The notes under the pieces: model-generated
Told to the model about the DNA's origin: nothing
What the model saw: only the letters and a program-made list of their open reading frames with translations
The model's database searches: none
Made by a program: the position numbers and the translations under genes
Part shown: positions 11,101-22,639 of the stretch, piece by piece
Position numbering within the stretch: the first letter of the stretch is position 1
How the letters are laid out: each line of letters starts with the position of its first letter
DNA from: Hedera helix
Taxonomy: Eukaryota > Streptophyta > Magnoliopsida > Apiales > Araliaceae
Direction: 5' to 3'
Assembly (NCBI GenBank): GCA_947179155.2
Contig: OX359270.1
Coordinates: 3,008,077 to 3,072,076, forward strand
Length of the DNA: 64,000 nt

Positions 11101-13421
11101 TGATTTCATAAAACTAGTTTTGATGGTAAATTCTTCAAACTAAACAAGATGGTTTTTAATGAAGTATGTATGGATTCATGTGTTTAATATGAATCTAAGA
11201 ATATTATGAGCGACTTGTTTTAGTAGATATGAGAAAGGAGTGTAACGAGCTCAAATTTGATTTCTTGTGAAAAACTAGTTCAATTGGATGAAAATCCAAC
11301 TCAGTGGTCATTTTTTGCTATTTTGATAATTAAATGGCAAAACAAGGTTAGATTACTTGATTTTATGTTTTTACATATGTCCGCATTGATTTTGTGGTCA
11401 TTTGATAAAAAAGAATATAAAAATATATTTTAGGCGATCAATAACGTTTGTCGGCTATTAAAAATGATTTTTCGAACAAATAACCCCATTTGGAAACATA
11501 AATAATTTTTGAAGGCCTATACAAGTTTTAAATGTTTTATGGGTGCTAAATCAAGTGTTGGAATAGAGTCTAGCCATGTATGGTTAAAAATTATTAGTTG
11601 AGTCAAAGTTTGAAAATGGTGAAAAAGTGGTTAAACGCCTTTTTGCGAGCTATCGCTTTGATACTTTTAAAAGGTCATATGAGTCAAGTTGTATTTTTTT
11701 GAAATTACTATATAGTAAGGGCTACATTTAGGTTTAAGAATGATAGAAATTGGATTTATAACGAATGAGATAAAATTCCTCAAGCTTGGTATGAAAATCA
11801 AAAATTATGCAGAAACAGAATTTTTCTGAGTTTGAAAACTGCTATGAACAGGGTGTTTCATGCCACTATTTTTTTTGTCTTACCAAGCTGTTTTTGAGCA
11901 AGTTATATTTTTTACAAATACTACGTAGTATGAGGTAGAACATATTCAAAAATGGATGAAATCCAATGTCTAACGAAGAAGATAAAAATTCACAAAACTA
12001 GCTCAAAAATCATGAAAATAAAATTTCCAAATTTTTTTTCTGCAGTCTTGAACAGTGTGCAGGTTTTCCTGGGCAATGTATGGGCTGTTTTGGGCATGTC
12101 GAGCCATTTTGGTTTGCCGAGCAAATTTTTGGGTATTACGTAGTTTTTTGATATGTTGTTCAGTTTTTTGTATAGAGTCCAAATATGTAACCGATGCGTA
12201 GTACTTTTTGGACAACCCAAAATGTGAAATCAAACTCGGAAGAAAATTTGGAGAAATGTTTAAAATCTGGTAATATAAACCAGTGCATGTTATATTTCAA
12301 ACAAAGATGGAACGAAGTTATATAAATAACTAATATGCCAATATTGTTAAACATGGCAACGATACTAAGAACAATAAGTAAAGATAAAAATCTTAAATTA
12401 AGATTAACAATGAGGTCAAGTCTTGACTAACATTATATATTGTTAATCTCACATACCATGTAGGTCATGCAAGGAACGCGAAAGGTTAGCGTAATGAAAA
12501 AACGTCGGTACAGGCAAGTCTTTCAGAACTTGCTCCTATGTGTGATATGTTTTTATGTGTAAACATGAGTTAATGTGCCTTTGTGCAATAATATGCGATA
12601 TCTTGTTGATGTGCATAGATGTTTGTTATAAATTAAACTGTATGATATTATAAATGTTGTGCATGAAAAACATAAAGTATAGATTTAAATGCAAAGTATG
12701 ATATGCATGAGACATGTATAAATTGCAAAGTATGAGATGCATGAAGCGTGATGAAATGTGATTATGCGTTATGTGATAACTGTTAGATTTGTTGAGCCGT
12801 CGTGCATCCTTGCTTAAAATAAACACTTTCAGATAGTTGCGTGAAGGACGGAGTTTCTGATAAAGCTAAAGAGTAAGGAATGATGTTTGCGTAGTTGCGC
12901 GTGAAGATTTAGTTGTTGTTAAACGAATGAAATTCGGTAAACGTATAAATTGTCTAGCGCGTATGTTGTAATATATAAATTTGTCGTTAGCAATGAGGTG
13001 TATGGTTTTGTAAATCGATTGAAGTAACTACGTTTGTAAGTTTTATTATAGAAACTTGTTTTGAGATACAATTAATGTATCACTGCATAAAGAGAGGTAT
13101 ATCTATTAAACTCAAATTAAAAAGAATAGAGATGTGTATGGAGAAATGAATGGTAAATATATTCACAGGTAAGAATTTTGGTTTTGAAATCATAATGTAC
13201 ATGATTCTAAACTGTAATAGACTAGGTCAGGATGTATATGATCTGAGATCTAAAGGTAGGATATAAAGATTGCGATTCTGAGACAGGATTATGATAATGT
13301 TTTAAATAACTTTGTTTTTCACAACTATAATATTGTTGTAAATTATAAATGAGATAAAGAAGGTTGTACAATAACGTGTAAGGTCGCCTGTAGCAAGTGC
13401 GGGGATTCTCGGGGCGTTACA
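8132..13421 (+). mobile_element. Solo LTR, 5.29 kb, with perfect 5-bp TSD GCAGA
   Basis: GCAGA at 8127-8131 and 13422-13426 flanks a block that starts TATAATATCCCGG and ends GGGGCGTTACA. The terminal TGTAA/TTACA inverted repeat is intact apart from a G-to-A change in the second base. There is no internal region, PBS or PPT. Landmarks: three ~150-bp repeats near 9100-9455 with 'GACTTTTTGGTCAAAGTTGA' blocks, a leader with (GA)n and (GAA)n at 9967-10045, and the 'GTTGAGCCGTCGTGC' motif at 12790. A small foreign insert inside the LTR cannot be excluded. Gypsy (Tekay-like) is inferred from terminus style. Confidence 0.8.
9095..9455 (+). repeat. About three ~150-bp diverged tandem repeats in the solo LTR
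   Basis: Blocks starting GAATTTGGAGACGCAGAC (9102), GAATTTGAAGAAACAGAC (9251) and GAATTTAGAGAAACGGAT (9402) each lead to an AATGTCGAATTTA-like phrase, with TTGACTTTTTGGTCAAAGTT inverted motifs between them. They are in the promoter-proximal (U3) part of the LTR. Confidence 0.75.
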
Positions 13422-13426
13422 GCAGA

Positions 13427-14203
13427 TGAGGTGAATATATGAGTTGGGATAAGCTGATACCAGTGATGGTGAAAAAGGTGTTGAAAAAATCGTGAAGGGG
13501 AAAATGGAGGCCGTACTTTAATGTTTAAGTGTGAATGGCAAGGTATTTTATGTCGACTCGGTAGTACATTCTATCAATATGGAGTGGGGCTTAGAAGTCA
13601 TATTACTTAGGGATTTAAAATTCTTCTCAGATTCTAGAAAGTTTTTCAAGAGTGATGTTGGAAATGGTGTTAGCAGTGATGTATGATTTATCAGTGTGGT
13701 AGAGTTTCTGGTTAACATTTTCTGCTTTCTCAGCGTCAATAAGGATAGGACTTACTGGATCTTAAGTGATAGGGCTTATTAGTTCTTCAAAGAAAGGAGG
13801 GAAATGTGGTTTTTGAGCCATGACTCTGATGAGAATGAAGGTGATAATCAGAAAAATAGGGTTTTTGCAGGAAAAGAGGAATGGTTTATTAGAAGTTACT
13901 TTTTGCAGAAGGAGAGGGCAGGAAGGTAATTTTAAAAAGTAAAAGTGAAAATGAAGGGGCGCTGTATTTTAGTAAATGGGGTAATAATGAGCACAGTAGT
14001 TGATGACGGCTGATTTGATGGACACAGTAAAATTTAAAAAGGTGATTAATGAAGCATGTTGCGGGTATGGGGTGATGTAACGTGTATTTGATGGTTTTAA
14101 TATTAGTGATGGTTGGTAATTAAAGGGCTTGGGAGTTTCATTTTATCCAGTCAGAATTAATTCTTCAGATATTACAACTCTCCTATTATAAATTCTTATA
14201 AAT
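13427..14203. other. Unassigned sequence upstream of a polypurine tract
   Basis: Continues the host sequence interrupted by the solo LTR. It lies directly before a purine tract and LTR start, so it is probably the 3' untranslated end of a retroelement's internal region. No protein domain could be read in six frames. Confidence 0.4.
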
Positions 14204-15071
14204 AAGAGAGTGGGGGGGGGGGGACAATGTTGGGATATAATTTATTGGGCCCCAAATTTGGCATGGGCTCAAGAGTTATTCTTTATTTAGAGTTTGGTTG
14301 GATTATATTTTACGCACTATGATGGGCCCAAATTTGGGTTGGTCCATTCAAGTGTCTTTTTGGGGCAGTTTGGGTATTTTAGGAAAGTCAAAGTTCATAT
14401 TGACTTAGGATCTTAAATTAAATTGTGATTCAGGATCTTAAGGGTGATAAAGATGGACCAGTCAACATCATAATTATAATTGGATTTTAATAAAGGGATT
14501 CCCAATCCTAATTAGTTACAAGGACAATATGCAGTTGATGAAAAGTATAAATGAGGCTACTAGGGTGGAGGTCCAAGTTACTCACTTCTTATTCATTAAA
14601 TTCCTTTTATTTTCTAACATTAACAAGTTCTCCATTATTACGTTTTTTGGCCTATATTTATTCTCACATTTGAGCATCCTCGAGCAGGCCAAGTCGTCGC
14701 TTGATTTAGGGGTGGGCAAGTTGCTCATTATTTGGTGGTTTCATCGGGTGGATAAAATCACGCATCAACAGTAACTAATATCGTTCTTAAGAAAAAATTT
14801 GGCAAAACATTGTTGGAATGGTCAGTAATTCCTACCACGAAAATATATAATTACAATTTAACTATATATTATACAATTTCACTATATAAAAATACTTAAA
14901 AATTTACCCAAATTAATCAACTTACATATATATTATACAATTTCACTATATAAAAATACTTAAAAATTTGCCCAAATTAATACAACTTACATATTAACAT
15001 TCGATGGCTAAATTGGCCAAATTATTAAATAGGGTTTTGACTCGGGTCGTTACATATGGTATCAGAGTCGA
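14204..15071 (+). mobile_element. LTR (14228-15054) with a PPT before it and a PBS after it
   Basis: A polypurine tract GAGAGTGGGGGGGGGGGG ends at 14223, four bases before TGTTGGGATATAATTT. The block ends GACTCGGGTCGTTACA at 15054 and, two bases on, TGGTATCAGAGTCGA (15057-15071) is complementary to the initiator-Met tRNA 3' end, the commonest plant LTR PBS. So the LTR has internal-region signals on both sides. Leader-like sequence continues to about 15300. A tandem 66-bp duplication lies at 14862-14992. Confidence 0.65.
14862..14992 (+). repeat. 66-bp tandem duplication within the LTR
   Basis: ATATTATACAATTTCACTAT followed by AAAAATACTTAAAAATTT occurs twice, at about 14865 and 14931, with few differences. 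Confidence 0.85.
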
Positions 15072-16310
15072 CTCTCGAAAACTCAAATCAGGTCATCTGA
15101 TTGGGTTGTCGGATGTGAGGACATAAAGGCGGGCCTAGTAGGCCGCTGATATTATCACACAATGGGTATAGAGGTAAAGTTTTTAGGCCTTGTGTGACTA
15201 TGTGTTCAACTTGATGGGGAAGTCAGGTATTTAAGTGAGTTTTAATATGTGATATTTGGATGTGTATATAAGAATTCAAGCTGATATCATTAATACCTTC
15301 AAGTCATGATTTTTTGGGTGAGCCTGTGGTAGGCTAAGATTGGCCAAGAATATATTATTGAGAAAGTGCATTGGGCCTAATTATGCTATGATTTGATTCG
15401 GATTCGGGATTTGACTTAGGCCTTTACATTAGAGACTCAACTTTAACCCGGATAGAATTTTAAGGAATTAAAGTGGTATTAATTGTTTAGTAATTTGTGT
15501 TTTCTCTCTATCCATTGCAATGATAAGTTACCTCTTAATCTGATAGGGCTATCAAATCCATTTTCAGAAGTTGTCATATACTCAAAAGGGTTATCTGTTT
15601 AATTTATTCAATCTTACCTTTAAGGAAGTTTTAATTTGTTAATAGATATGTGATTTCATGTTGGCTTTGCCACTTGAAATTTTTTATTTATATTAATTGA
15701 TATTTAACACCAGAATTTGAGAGTCAAGATTCCACACAATTCTTCGGAACTTCTTTGAACCATGTTAGAATTTAAGATCAATCACACAACAATTTTACAT
15801 AAAAAAGAAAAAGAAAAAATAAGGACGAAAAATAAGAACACGCGATATATAGGTTCATCAATTTAGCTAATCCTACTTAGCTAATGTATTCATTAGATGT
15901 CTCGTACACTCTATAATGATCCACACACAAAACAATATTTTATACTAACTAAAAAACCATATCTACTATAACATAAGTTCAAACTCAATATATTAATAAA
16001 ATCCAATACTATGCTACTAATAAATCCCTAAACCCAATTATTATTTGTCGTAGTTGTCATTAGCCTGATCCGCAAAAGTATGAGTTAATCCTAACAAACC
16101 AAAAATTGAAAATATTTTGTTATCTTACTACAGTTCTTATGATCAATGTTGTGAAACCAATGTATTATAGCTTTTAATAGGTATAGTTTTCTTTCAGTTA
16201 TTTTACTTGTGATTGAAGGTTATTTTACTCCTGATTGAAGGTTAATTTATGGCTTCTACTGAATCATACAAAGTAAACCTAATGTTGCAATGTTTTTCAT
16301 CTATTGATAG
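15072..16310. other. Retroelement leader remnant, then unassigned AT-rich DNA
   Basis: 15072-15300 reads like an untranslated leader after a PBS (GATATTATCACACAATGGG near 15150). The remainder, up to the pseudogene splice site at 16310, shows no gene or clear repeat boundary. Confidence 0.45.
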
Positions 16311-18160
16311 GGAGTGGAGCTGCTCTAAGCGGAATACTGCTAATGTGTTTCATATACTACATTAGAAAGTTATCAAATATATTAGTGACCTTTTTTCTCA
16401 GAAGAAAAACAAAGAATGACAAACGTTGAGGCCTTCATTAGACAATATGGATCATTAGCCATGAAAAGGTATTCACATTATGATGTAAAAAACATTACAA
16501 ATTCATTCAAATATGAACTACACAAAGGAGGTTACGGGAATGTTTTCAAAGAAAAACTACCAGATGGTTGCATTGTTGCGGTGAAGGTTCTGAATGTATC
16601 CAAAGCAAAATGTGAAGATTTTATAAATGAGGTTGCAAGCATTGGTAGGACATCTCATGTTAATATAGTCACCCTCCTTAGATTTTGTTATGAGAGTAAA
16701 AAAGAGCTCTTATATATGACTTCATGCCAAATGGATCTATAGAGATGTTCATCTAAGGTAAAATTTCTTCGACTACAAAACAAAATCTTGGATGGGAAAA
16801 ATTGTATGACATTGCACTTGGAATAGCTCAAGGACTTGAGTACTTGCAGTACTGTGGCTGCAACATCCGTATTTTACATCTCGATATCATAGTTGTCAAA
16901 TCGTGAATCGTATTGTGTAGTGAAACCCCCCATATCATGTTTCATGTATCGTATCGTGAATCGTATGGTAAGATACGAAAACAAAATAAAAAATATAGTA
17001 ATATATAGTTAAACATATAAAACACTAGTTTGACTAAATATAAAAGTAGTCAAGTAATTATATTATTATAGACTAAAAATAAATTTTAAAGTTAAACAGT
17101 AGCCAAAATGCTCTAAATTGATTTATTATATATTATTTCAGTAATCTTTACAAAGTAACAAGAGAAAACGAAAATTTAGATTCACTTTTAATCTATAAAA
17201 TAAAAGAGAATAATTCAAATTGAAAAGCAAAGATTTATATATCTGCTTATAGAAAATGACGTGAGAAAAATAGAACGTCATTTTCAATAAGATATAATAC
17301 TCTAAATAGTGATTAAAGGCTCATGATGAGATATAGAATATGTTTTTACTAGAAAACATTTTCAATTGAAATGGTAAAAAGCTTAAAAGTTTTGTTTTTC
17401 GTTTTGGATCTACATGAAAACTCTTTCAAGTTGGTTATTTTTAAAAAATATCGTGCATTGTATTGTATCGAAAGAATCGTATCGAAACGTAATTGAATCG
17501 TACAATACAGTGTCATTTTAAATTTACACTGCGATACGTATCAAATTATCTCAGTATCGTATCGTAAAATACGTATAGCGTATCGTTAGATTCTGATAAC
17601 TATGCTCCATATAAAGCCATATAATATCCTTCTTGATGAAGATTTTTGCCCAAAGATATCTGATTTTTGGCTTGCAAAGTTGTACACTAGGAAAGAGAGT
17701 ACTATCTCAATGATGGAAGCAAGAGGGACCATCGGATATATTGCTCCAGAAGTGTTTAGTGGGAATTTCGGAGGTGTCTCACATAAGTCTTATGGAATGA
17801 TGATCATAGATTTGGACGTGGGAAGAAAAGAATGTTGATGTTGGATTTGTTCCATTGGGTTTATAAGCGTATTGAGCTAGATGAAGAGCTAAATTAGGCA
17901 GCCAAAATGACTGTAGAACTAGAAGAAAATGAAATTGCAAGGAAGATGATAATGGTGTGTTTGTGGTGCATACAGACGGATGGATCCTTCACAAAGGCCG
18001 TCAATAAGCAAGGTGATCGAAATGTTGGAGGGAAGCATATCCGCCTTAGAAATACCGCCATGACCATACTTGTGTTCTCCTTGAAGATCCGCATTAAATT
18101 CTCTGTCAAACCACCGGGTTCCATGTTCTCCTCCAAGATCAGAATTAAACTCTTATAGCA
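16311..18160 (+). pseudogene. LRK10L-type receptor kinase pseudogene (TM + kinase exon)
   Basis: After an acceptor AG at 16309-16310 the frame reads a transmembrane stretch (SGAALSGILLMCFIYYI), a juxtamembrane part, then NVEAFIRQYGSLAMKRYSH, a glycine loop (KGGYGNVF), the VAVKVL lysine, and NEVASIGRTSHVNIVTLL, the hallmark of LRK10L/PR5K-like kinases. The catalytic loop ILHLDIKPYNILLDEDF is split by a MITE at 16888-17604. Lesions: a TGA and frameshift near 16408, a frameshift near 16715, a TAA near 16755, DFG changed to DFW, and a frameshift after GRKEC (17835) with degenerate C-lobe up to about 18160. No ectodomain exon is found upstream. It is on the opposite strand to the other family members. 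Confidence 0.85.
16888..17604. mobile_element. 717-bp hAT-like MITE inserted in the kinase catalytic loop
   Basis: Ends CATAGTTGTCA and TGATAACTATG form an 11-bp terminal inverted repeat with one mismatch. The flanks CTCGATAT (16880-16887) and CTCCATAT (17605-17612) are an 8-bp TSD with one difference. Interior is non-coding and rich in GTATCGTATCG-type repeats near both ends. 8-bp TSD and CA...TG ends point to hAT. Confidence 0.88.
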
Positions 18161-18996
18161 TGTCAGACTAGTATAAAAGGTGTAATATTAGTCGAGACAA
18201 TTTCTGCCTTCTTTGTGGATTTTAGGGTTCCAAAAGCTCACATTGTAATTTGACTTTCATAATCAATATTAATGTCTCAAAGGGAATTTGGATTATGCTC
18301 ATTTGATTATAACTAGTTGTTCAATGTGACTAAAGCATTTGAAGTAAAGAAATAATAGTACTAATTTATTATAAGGATTTTATGGTACGTACCAAAAACT
18401 CTTTGCTTGTTACTTATGATTTGGTTGGTTGTTGGTCTAATAAGCCATTGGATAGCTTTATAATATTCTGTTTCTTGTTGAACTAAAGAATGTCTATTTT
18501 TCTATTTTTCCCCATCACAGTAGGCCTTCAACAGATTCTAACACAGTTATATACTTGCATATCCTGCTTGGAGAGGGAAGCTATGGAGAAAGGAAAGAAT
18601 TTGAAATCAAATTTTCCAGCATTCTCTTTTTTTTAACAATATTTCTTCCCAATTTTGTTACTAAATCCTTCCCCATTTCTTTCCTCTCCTGCTTGCCAAA
18701 CAGACGAAAATGAAAATGAAAGAGAAAAATTATGATCCTTAGCATAGGAGGATGAACACATTACTACAAGATTTAGTTGACAAATAATTACCCTCAGTGC
18801 AATGAAATAAAAATTTATAATTTTGAAATAAGTATGAAAATAATATTATTCCAATCAAATTAGTGTTACCAAGACAATTGCTACTTTATATGTACATTAA
18901 CTAACATACAAATCTAGTATAGTTGAACAAAAATGGCAAAAATAAACTCTTAACCTGATATTTCAGGGAATATGCATACATTTAAACAAATGGAAA
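18161..18996. other. Spacer without recognised features
   Basis: AT-rich sequence between the convergent 3' ends of the kinase pseudogene and the intact receptor kinase. Probably includes the 3' UTR of the latter; no repeat boundary seen. Confidence 0.4.
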
Positions 18997-19022
18997 GGGG
19001 GGGGGGGGGGGGGGGGGGGGGG
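18997..19022. repeat. Poly(G) run of 26
   Basis: Uninterrupted G on the + strand, ending 5 bp from the stop codon of the - strand receptor kinase, so its mRNA would carry a C26 tract at the start of the 3' UTR. Could be a sequencing or assembly artefact. Confidence 0.75.
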
Positions 19023-19027
19023 AAACC

Positions 19028-22000
19028 TTAGGTACTATAACTAGATGTATCTGAACTGCTAACCCATTTTACAGTAACCGAATCTGGCGAAAGGATTTGG
19101 GGATTATTCTTCAACAACGAAGCATCATCATCTAAAAGATCAACCTCAACTTGATTTTTGTTGCCATAATGTTTACTTTGAATCCCCCTTAATTTTTTTA
19201 ATACCTCTTGCATAGATGGCCTCAAATCCCTCTCATTTTGCAAACACAGGAATGCCAACTCTGCCACTTCACTGATCATCTTTCGTACCTCATAATCCGA
19301 TTCAAATCCAAGGCTCGGATCCACAAGCTCATGCAATGCATCGTTCTGAATCTTGTTTATCGCCATGTTTGATAAATTAATCTCGTGGCGATGCCTAGTA
19401 ATGTCTACAGCAGGCTTTGATGATATAAGCTCAATCAGAACAACGCCAAAGCTATAAACATCACTCTTAATCGTAAGCTGATAGCATTCATGATACTCAG
19501 GGTCTACGTATCCAGGAGTGCCTTGTGGAGCTGTCGAGACATGTGTCACATTAAATGGAAATAATCGCGACAATCCAAAATCTGCCACTTTTACACTAAA
19601 ATTGTTGTCTAAGAGGATGTTTGTGGTCTTGACATCGCGGTGAATGACATCTGAAGCATGAAGATATGCCAATGCGCTCGCGGTTTCTATGGCAATGCTT
19701 AGTCTTGTTTTCCATGAAGGGCTTCCTGGTTTTGCATGCTCGCCATGGAGATGATCAGCAATTGTGCCATTAGGTATGTATTCGTAGACTAGTAGAAGTT
19801 GTCGACCATGTTGAGAGGTGCATCCGTAAAGGGTTACAAGGTTTTGGTGGCGCAAGCGTGTGAGGATTTCAATCTCATTCATGAACTGCTCAACTCTTTT
19901 GAAATTGTTTTCATATAAGCGCTTTATTGCAACCACACGCCCGTCTTGGAGTTTGCCTAATGATAAGAGTTGTTAAAACTTGATATACATTTTTTAGATC
20001 CTCTTTCTAGCAGTTTAAGTTTTTACAAGATAAAAAAGCTGGTTTCTTAACAAAATCATATCCAAATGCCTTTTTAAATTAAAAAGTATCTGTTCACGCA
20101 GGGACTGTATCGTTTCTTTATCTTATAAGAACAAGTTGTATTCGAATTTGAAAGAGAGAAATTTGTATAGCAACTATGTACACTTCCTATGTGAGCACAG
20201 GCATATCTACCAAAATGTATATAATCCCTCCATTACCCCTTTCACTCATTTTCCCCCAATATACATAAAAATATTACATCTACCAACACTAATATTTATT
20301 GCAAACAAGTGTTTTGTCCGTACCGTCGCTAAAAGTTATATTTGGGTCGCTAAATTTATATGGAGAAAAATTAGATAAAATATGGATTAAGATCTCCTCC
20401 AGTATACTTGTCCTCCAATACACATACTTGTCCTCCAATACACATTTAGCAATATAAAATTTGCATCTAACGACACTTTCAGCAACACGTGACGAATTTT
20501 ATTGTCGTTAATAATTTGCGACGAATTTTATTTTTTGACATTAAATGTAATAGTTGTGTCGTTGAAAATGTATTGGGAGAATTAGAGGACTGAGGCAACG
20601 GAGGGGATACCATCAGTGAAATTTGTAACGGAGGAGATCCTAATCCCCTTTTTCACTGTTTTAAATGGTTATATATCCCATTAAACCTATAATGGTCAGA
20701 CAAATAGTGACTAAATCAATTTCAAAAGTTTCATTAAATGTTGGATATAAATAAGTTGTTTTTACCATAAAGAATTTGTAGGCATACCTTTGTACACTGT
20801 TCCAAAACCTCCATCTCCTACTTCTTTGTTGGAATCAAAGTTGTTGGTGGCTTTTTCCAGTTCATTATAACTGAATATGGTAACTCCCCTGTAGGTGCCC
20901 CCTTGTTCAGAATCCGACATCGAGGACGGAAATGAAGAAATGTTTCGAGAGATGAAGGATGAACCAGACTTAGTATTCTTCCGGCGATTGTAGAAAAAGA
21001 AAGCTAATACAGTACAAGCAATGCCAAGTACTGCTGAACCCAATCCTGCAGGGACAGAACAAAGCACATTAGTAGTAGAGAAATTTTGAATGTTTTTGGA
21101 TTTAATCTAGGAAGAAGCATTTGATGAAGGATGAAATTACCTATACCAATCTTAAATGGCACATTTTTTTTACTTCCTGTCAAAAATGTAAAAACTTAAT
21201 CAGTAATTAATCACATATCTGCATGAATTGTAATGAAAGTAGACTTTTGAAGCATAATAATCTTGAAAATTTGACTTGCAAAATGTATCTCAAGAAAAAA
21301 ATATAGAGATTATTAAATAAACACATAATCTAAAACTGTTGGAACAAATAATGGCAAACACAGAATTCAACGATGAAAATTAAAGAAAAGAACATAAGAT
21401 TTACCTGAAAAAACCAAATGGAAAAAAAAAATCACTGCCGAAAGGTAAAAGATATTACTATATTAAATAGGAGAAAGAAAAGAATACCAACACCCTAGCT
21501 ACAATAACATATTTATATGTAGCCTGCTAAACCTCATCTTTCTTTCACTTCAAAATTGCCGCACAAATTATTTCATGAATAATCCAAAGGGAAAAAATGC
21601 AGATGTTAAACTTACCACATGTTCCAAGATGGGGTTGATCATTGCAAACACAGACGAATTTATCATTCAAAGAACCACACTTTCCACCACTTTTCTCACA
21701 ATTCCTACAATCATCTCCATTCCATTCCAAAACAAAACCCTTCTTCAAAACATCCATATAACTCATCTCCACTAATTTTTTTATATCACCTGTACTCACA
21801 GGTGCATTAACCACAGCTTGACACCACTCTATTGAATAATTCTCTTTCTTCAAAAGTTCAGAATGAAAAACAGCAAAAGAATGATGGGAAACATTGCTTG
21901 CACAATCTATTGAATAAGTTGCGAATTCGTTAACAAAGGTACAATTGTAAAAGAAGTAGAGCTCGGCGAAGGTAGGACTATCGCTAAAGGGAATTCCACT

Positions 22001-22357
22001 AAAGCTAAAATTATGTAGAGGAGTTGGACATGAATTTTCTTCATCAAAAACCTCAGTATTCGCGAGCAAAATCGAGTTGTTCGCGTAGTTTATATCCTTA
22101 ATGATGTAATCATCACCTGAGATTTTGAGAATTGGGTTATTGTCGTTGCAAGTTATGTTGAATTGTGGCAAACCACAGGAGGATTCTTGTTGTCGAGGAA
22201 TCCAAAAAGGGTAGCTTATGCTTGGTCCATTTCCGCAGTTTTGAGGCAGGCAGGGGATGAGTTTTGGGGCCGCGGATCGAGATTTGATCATTGAGGTAGT
22301 GAAGATGAGGATCATGATAAGAGTATGAAGAGATTTGGAGGGGATTTGAAGATCCAT
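19028..22357 (-). CDS. LRK10L1-type WAK-like receptor serine/threonine kinase, complete
   Basis: Four coding exons, complement of 19028-19956, 20788-21045, 21141-21176 and 21616-22357, all GT-AG and phase 1, give 654 residues. Order: signal peptide (1-30), GUB_WAK pectin-binding-like domain with CLPQNCGNGPSISYPFWIP (35-100), C-terminal WAK-associated Cys region (CRNCEKSGGKCGS...CVC, ~215-247), TM helix (~260-277), then a kinase with GDGGFGTVYKG loop, VAIK lysine, HRD in VIHRDVKTTNILLD, DFG and GTPGYVDPEY. All catalytic residues are present, so it should be an active plasma-membrane RD kinase. The VYKG/kinase intron is 831 bp and holds a MITE. Family members sense wall carbohydrates or act in stress/ABA and rust responses; the ligand here is unknown. 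The small 36-bp exon 2 was placed from splice sites and frame. Confidence 0.92.
20384..20646. mobile_element. 263-bp MITE in the third intron of the receptor kinase
   Basis: Ends GGATTAAGATCTCCTCC and GGAGGAGATCCTAATCC form a 17-bp TIR with one mismatch. The interior has subterminal GTCGTTA / GCGACGAATTTTATT motifs and a 20-bp tandem duplication (ACTTGTCCTCCAATACACAT, 20408-20447). A TSD was not clear. Superfamily not assigned. Confidence 0.75.
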
Positions 22358-22459
22358 TTGAGGTGGAAAGAAAGTAGAAAACAGAGGAAACAGGGGAGGA
22401 TGAAGGAAGTATGAAGTTTGAGGGAAGCATTAAGATCATAAAAGTTCGTAGTTGGTTTC

Positions 22460-22639
22460 GACTTATTTTAATGTCTTTGTATAGCCCTTCTCTTCATCTA
22501 TATATATATATATATATATATATATTACAGCAACCGTGTATTACATAATAATGACAAATTTTATGTCAAGCAACAGCAAGAAGATGGGAGTATTTGCCAC
22601 ATAGAGACTTATTTTAATGTCTTTGTATAGCCCTTCTCC
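22460..22639. repeat. 34-bp direct repeat in the receptor kinase promoter
   Basis: GACTTATTTTAATGTCTTTG plus TATAGCCCTTCTC occurs at 22460-22493 and 22606-22639, with a (TA)n tract (22498-22526) between. The first copy begins about 100 bp upstream of the start codon, so this is promoter or 5' UTR. Either a small promoter duplication or the scar of an insertion with long flanking duplication. Confidence 0.8.
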
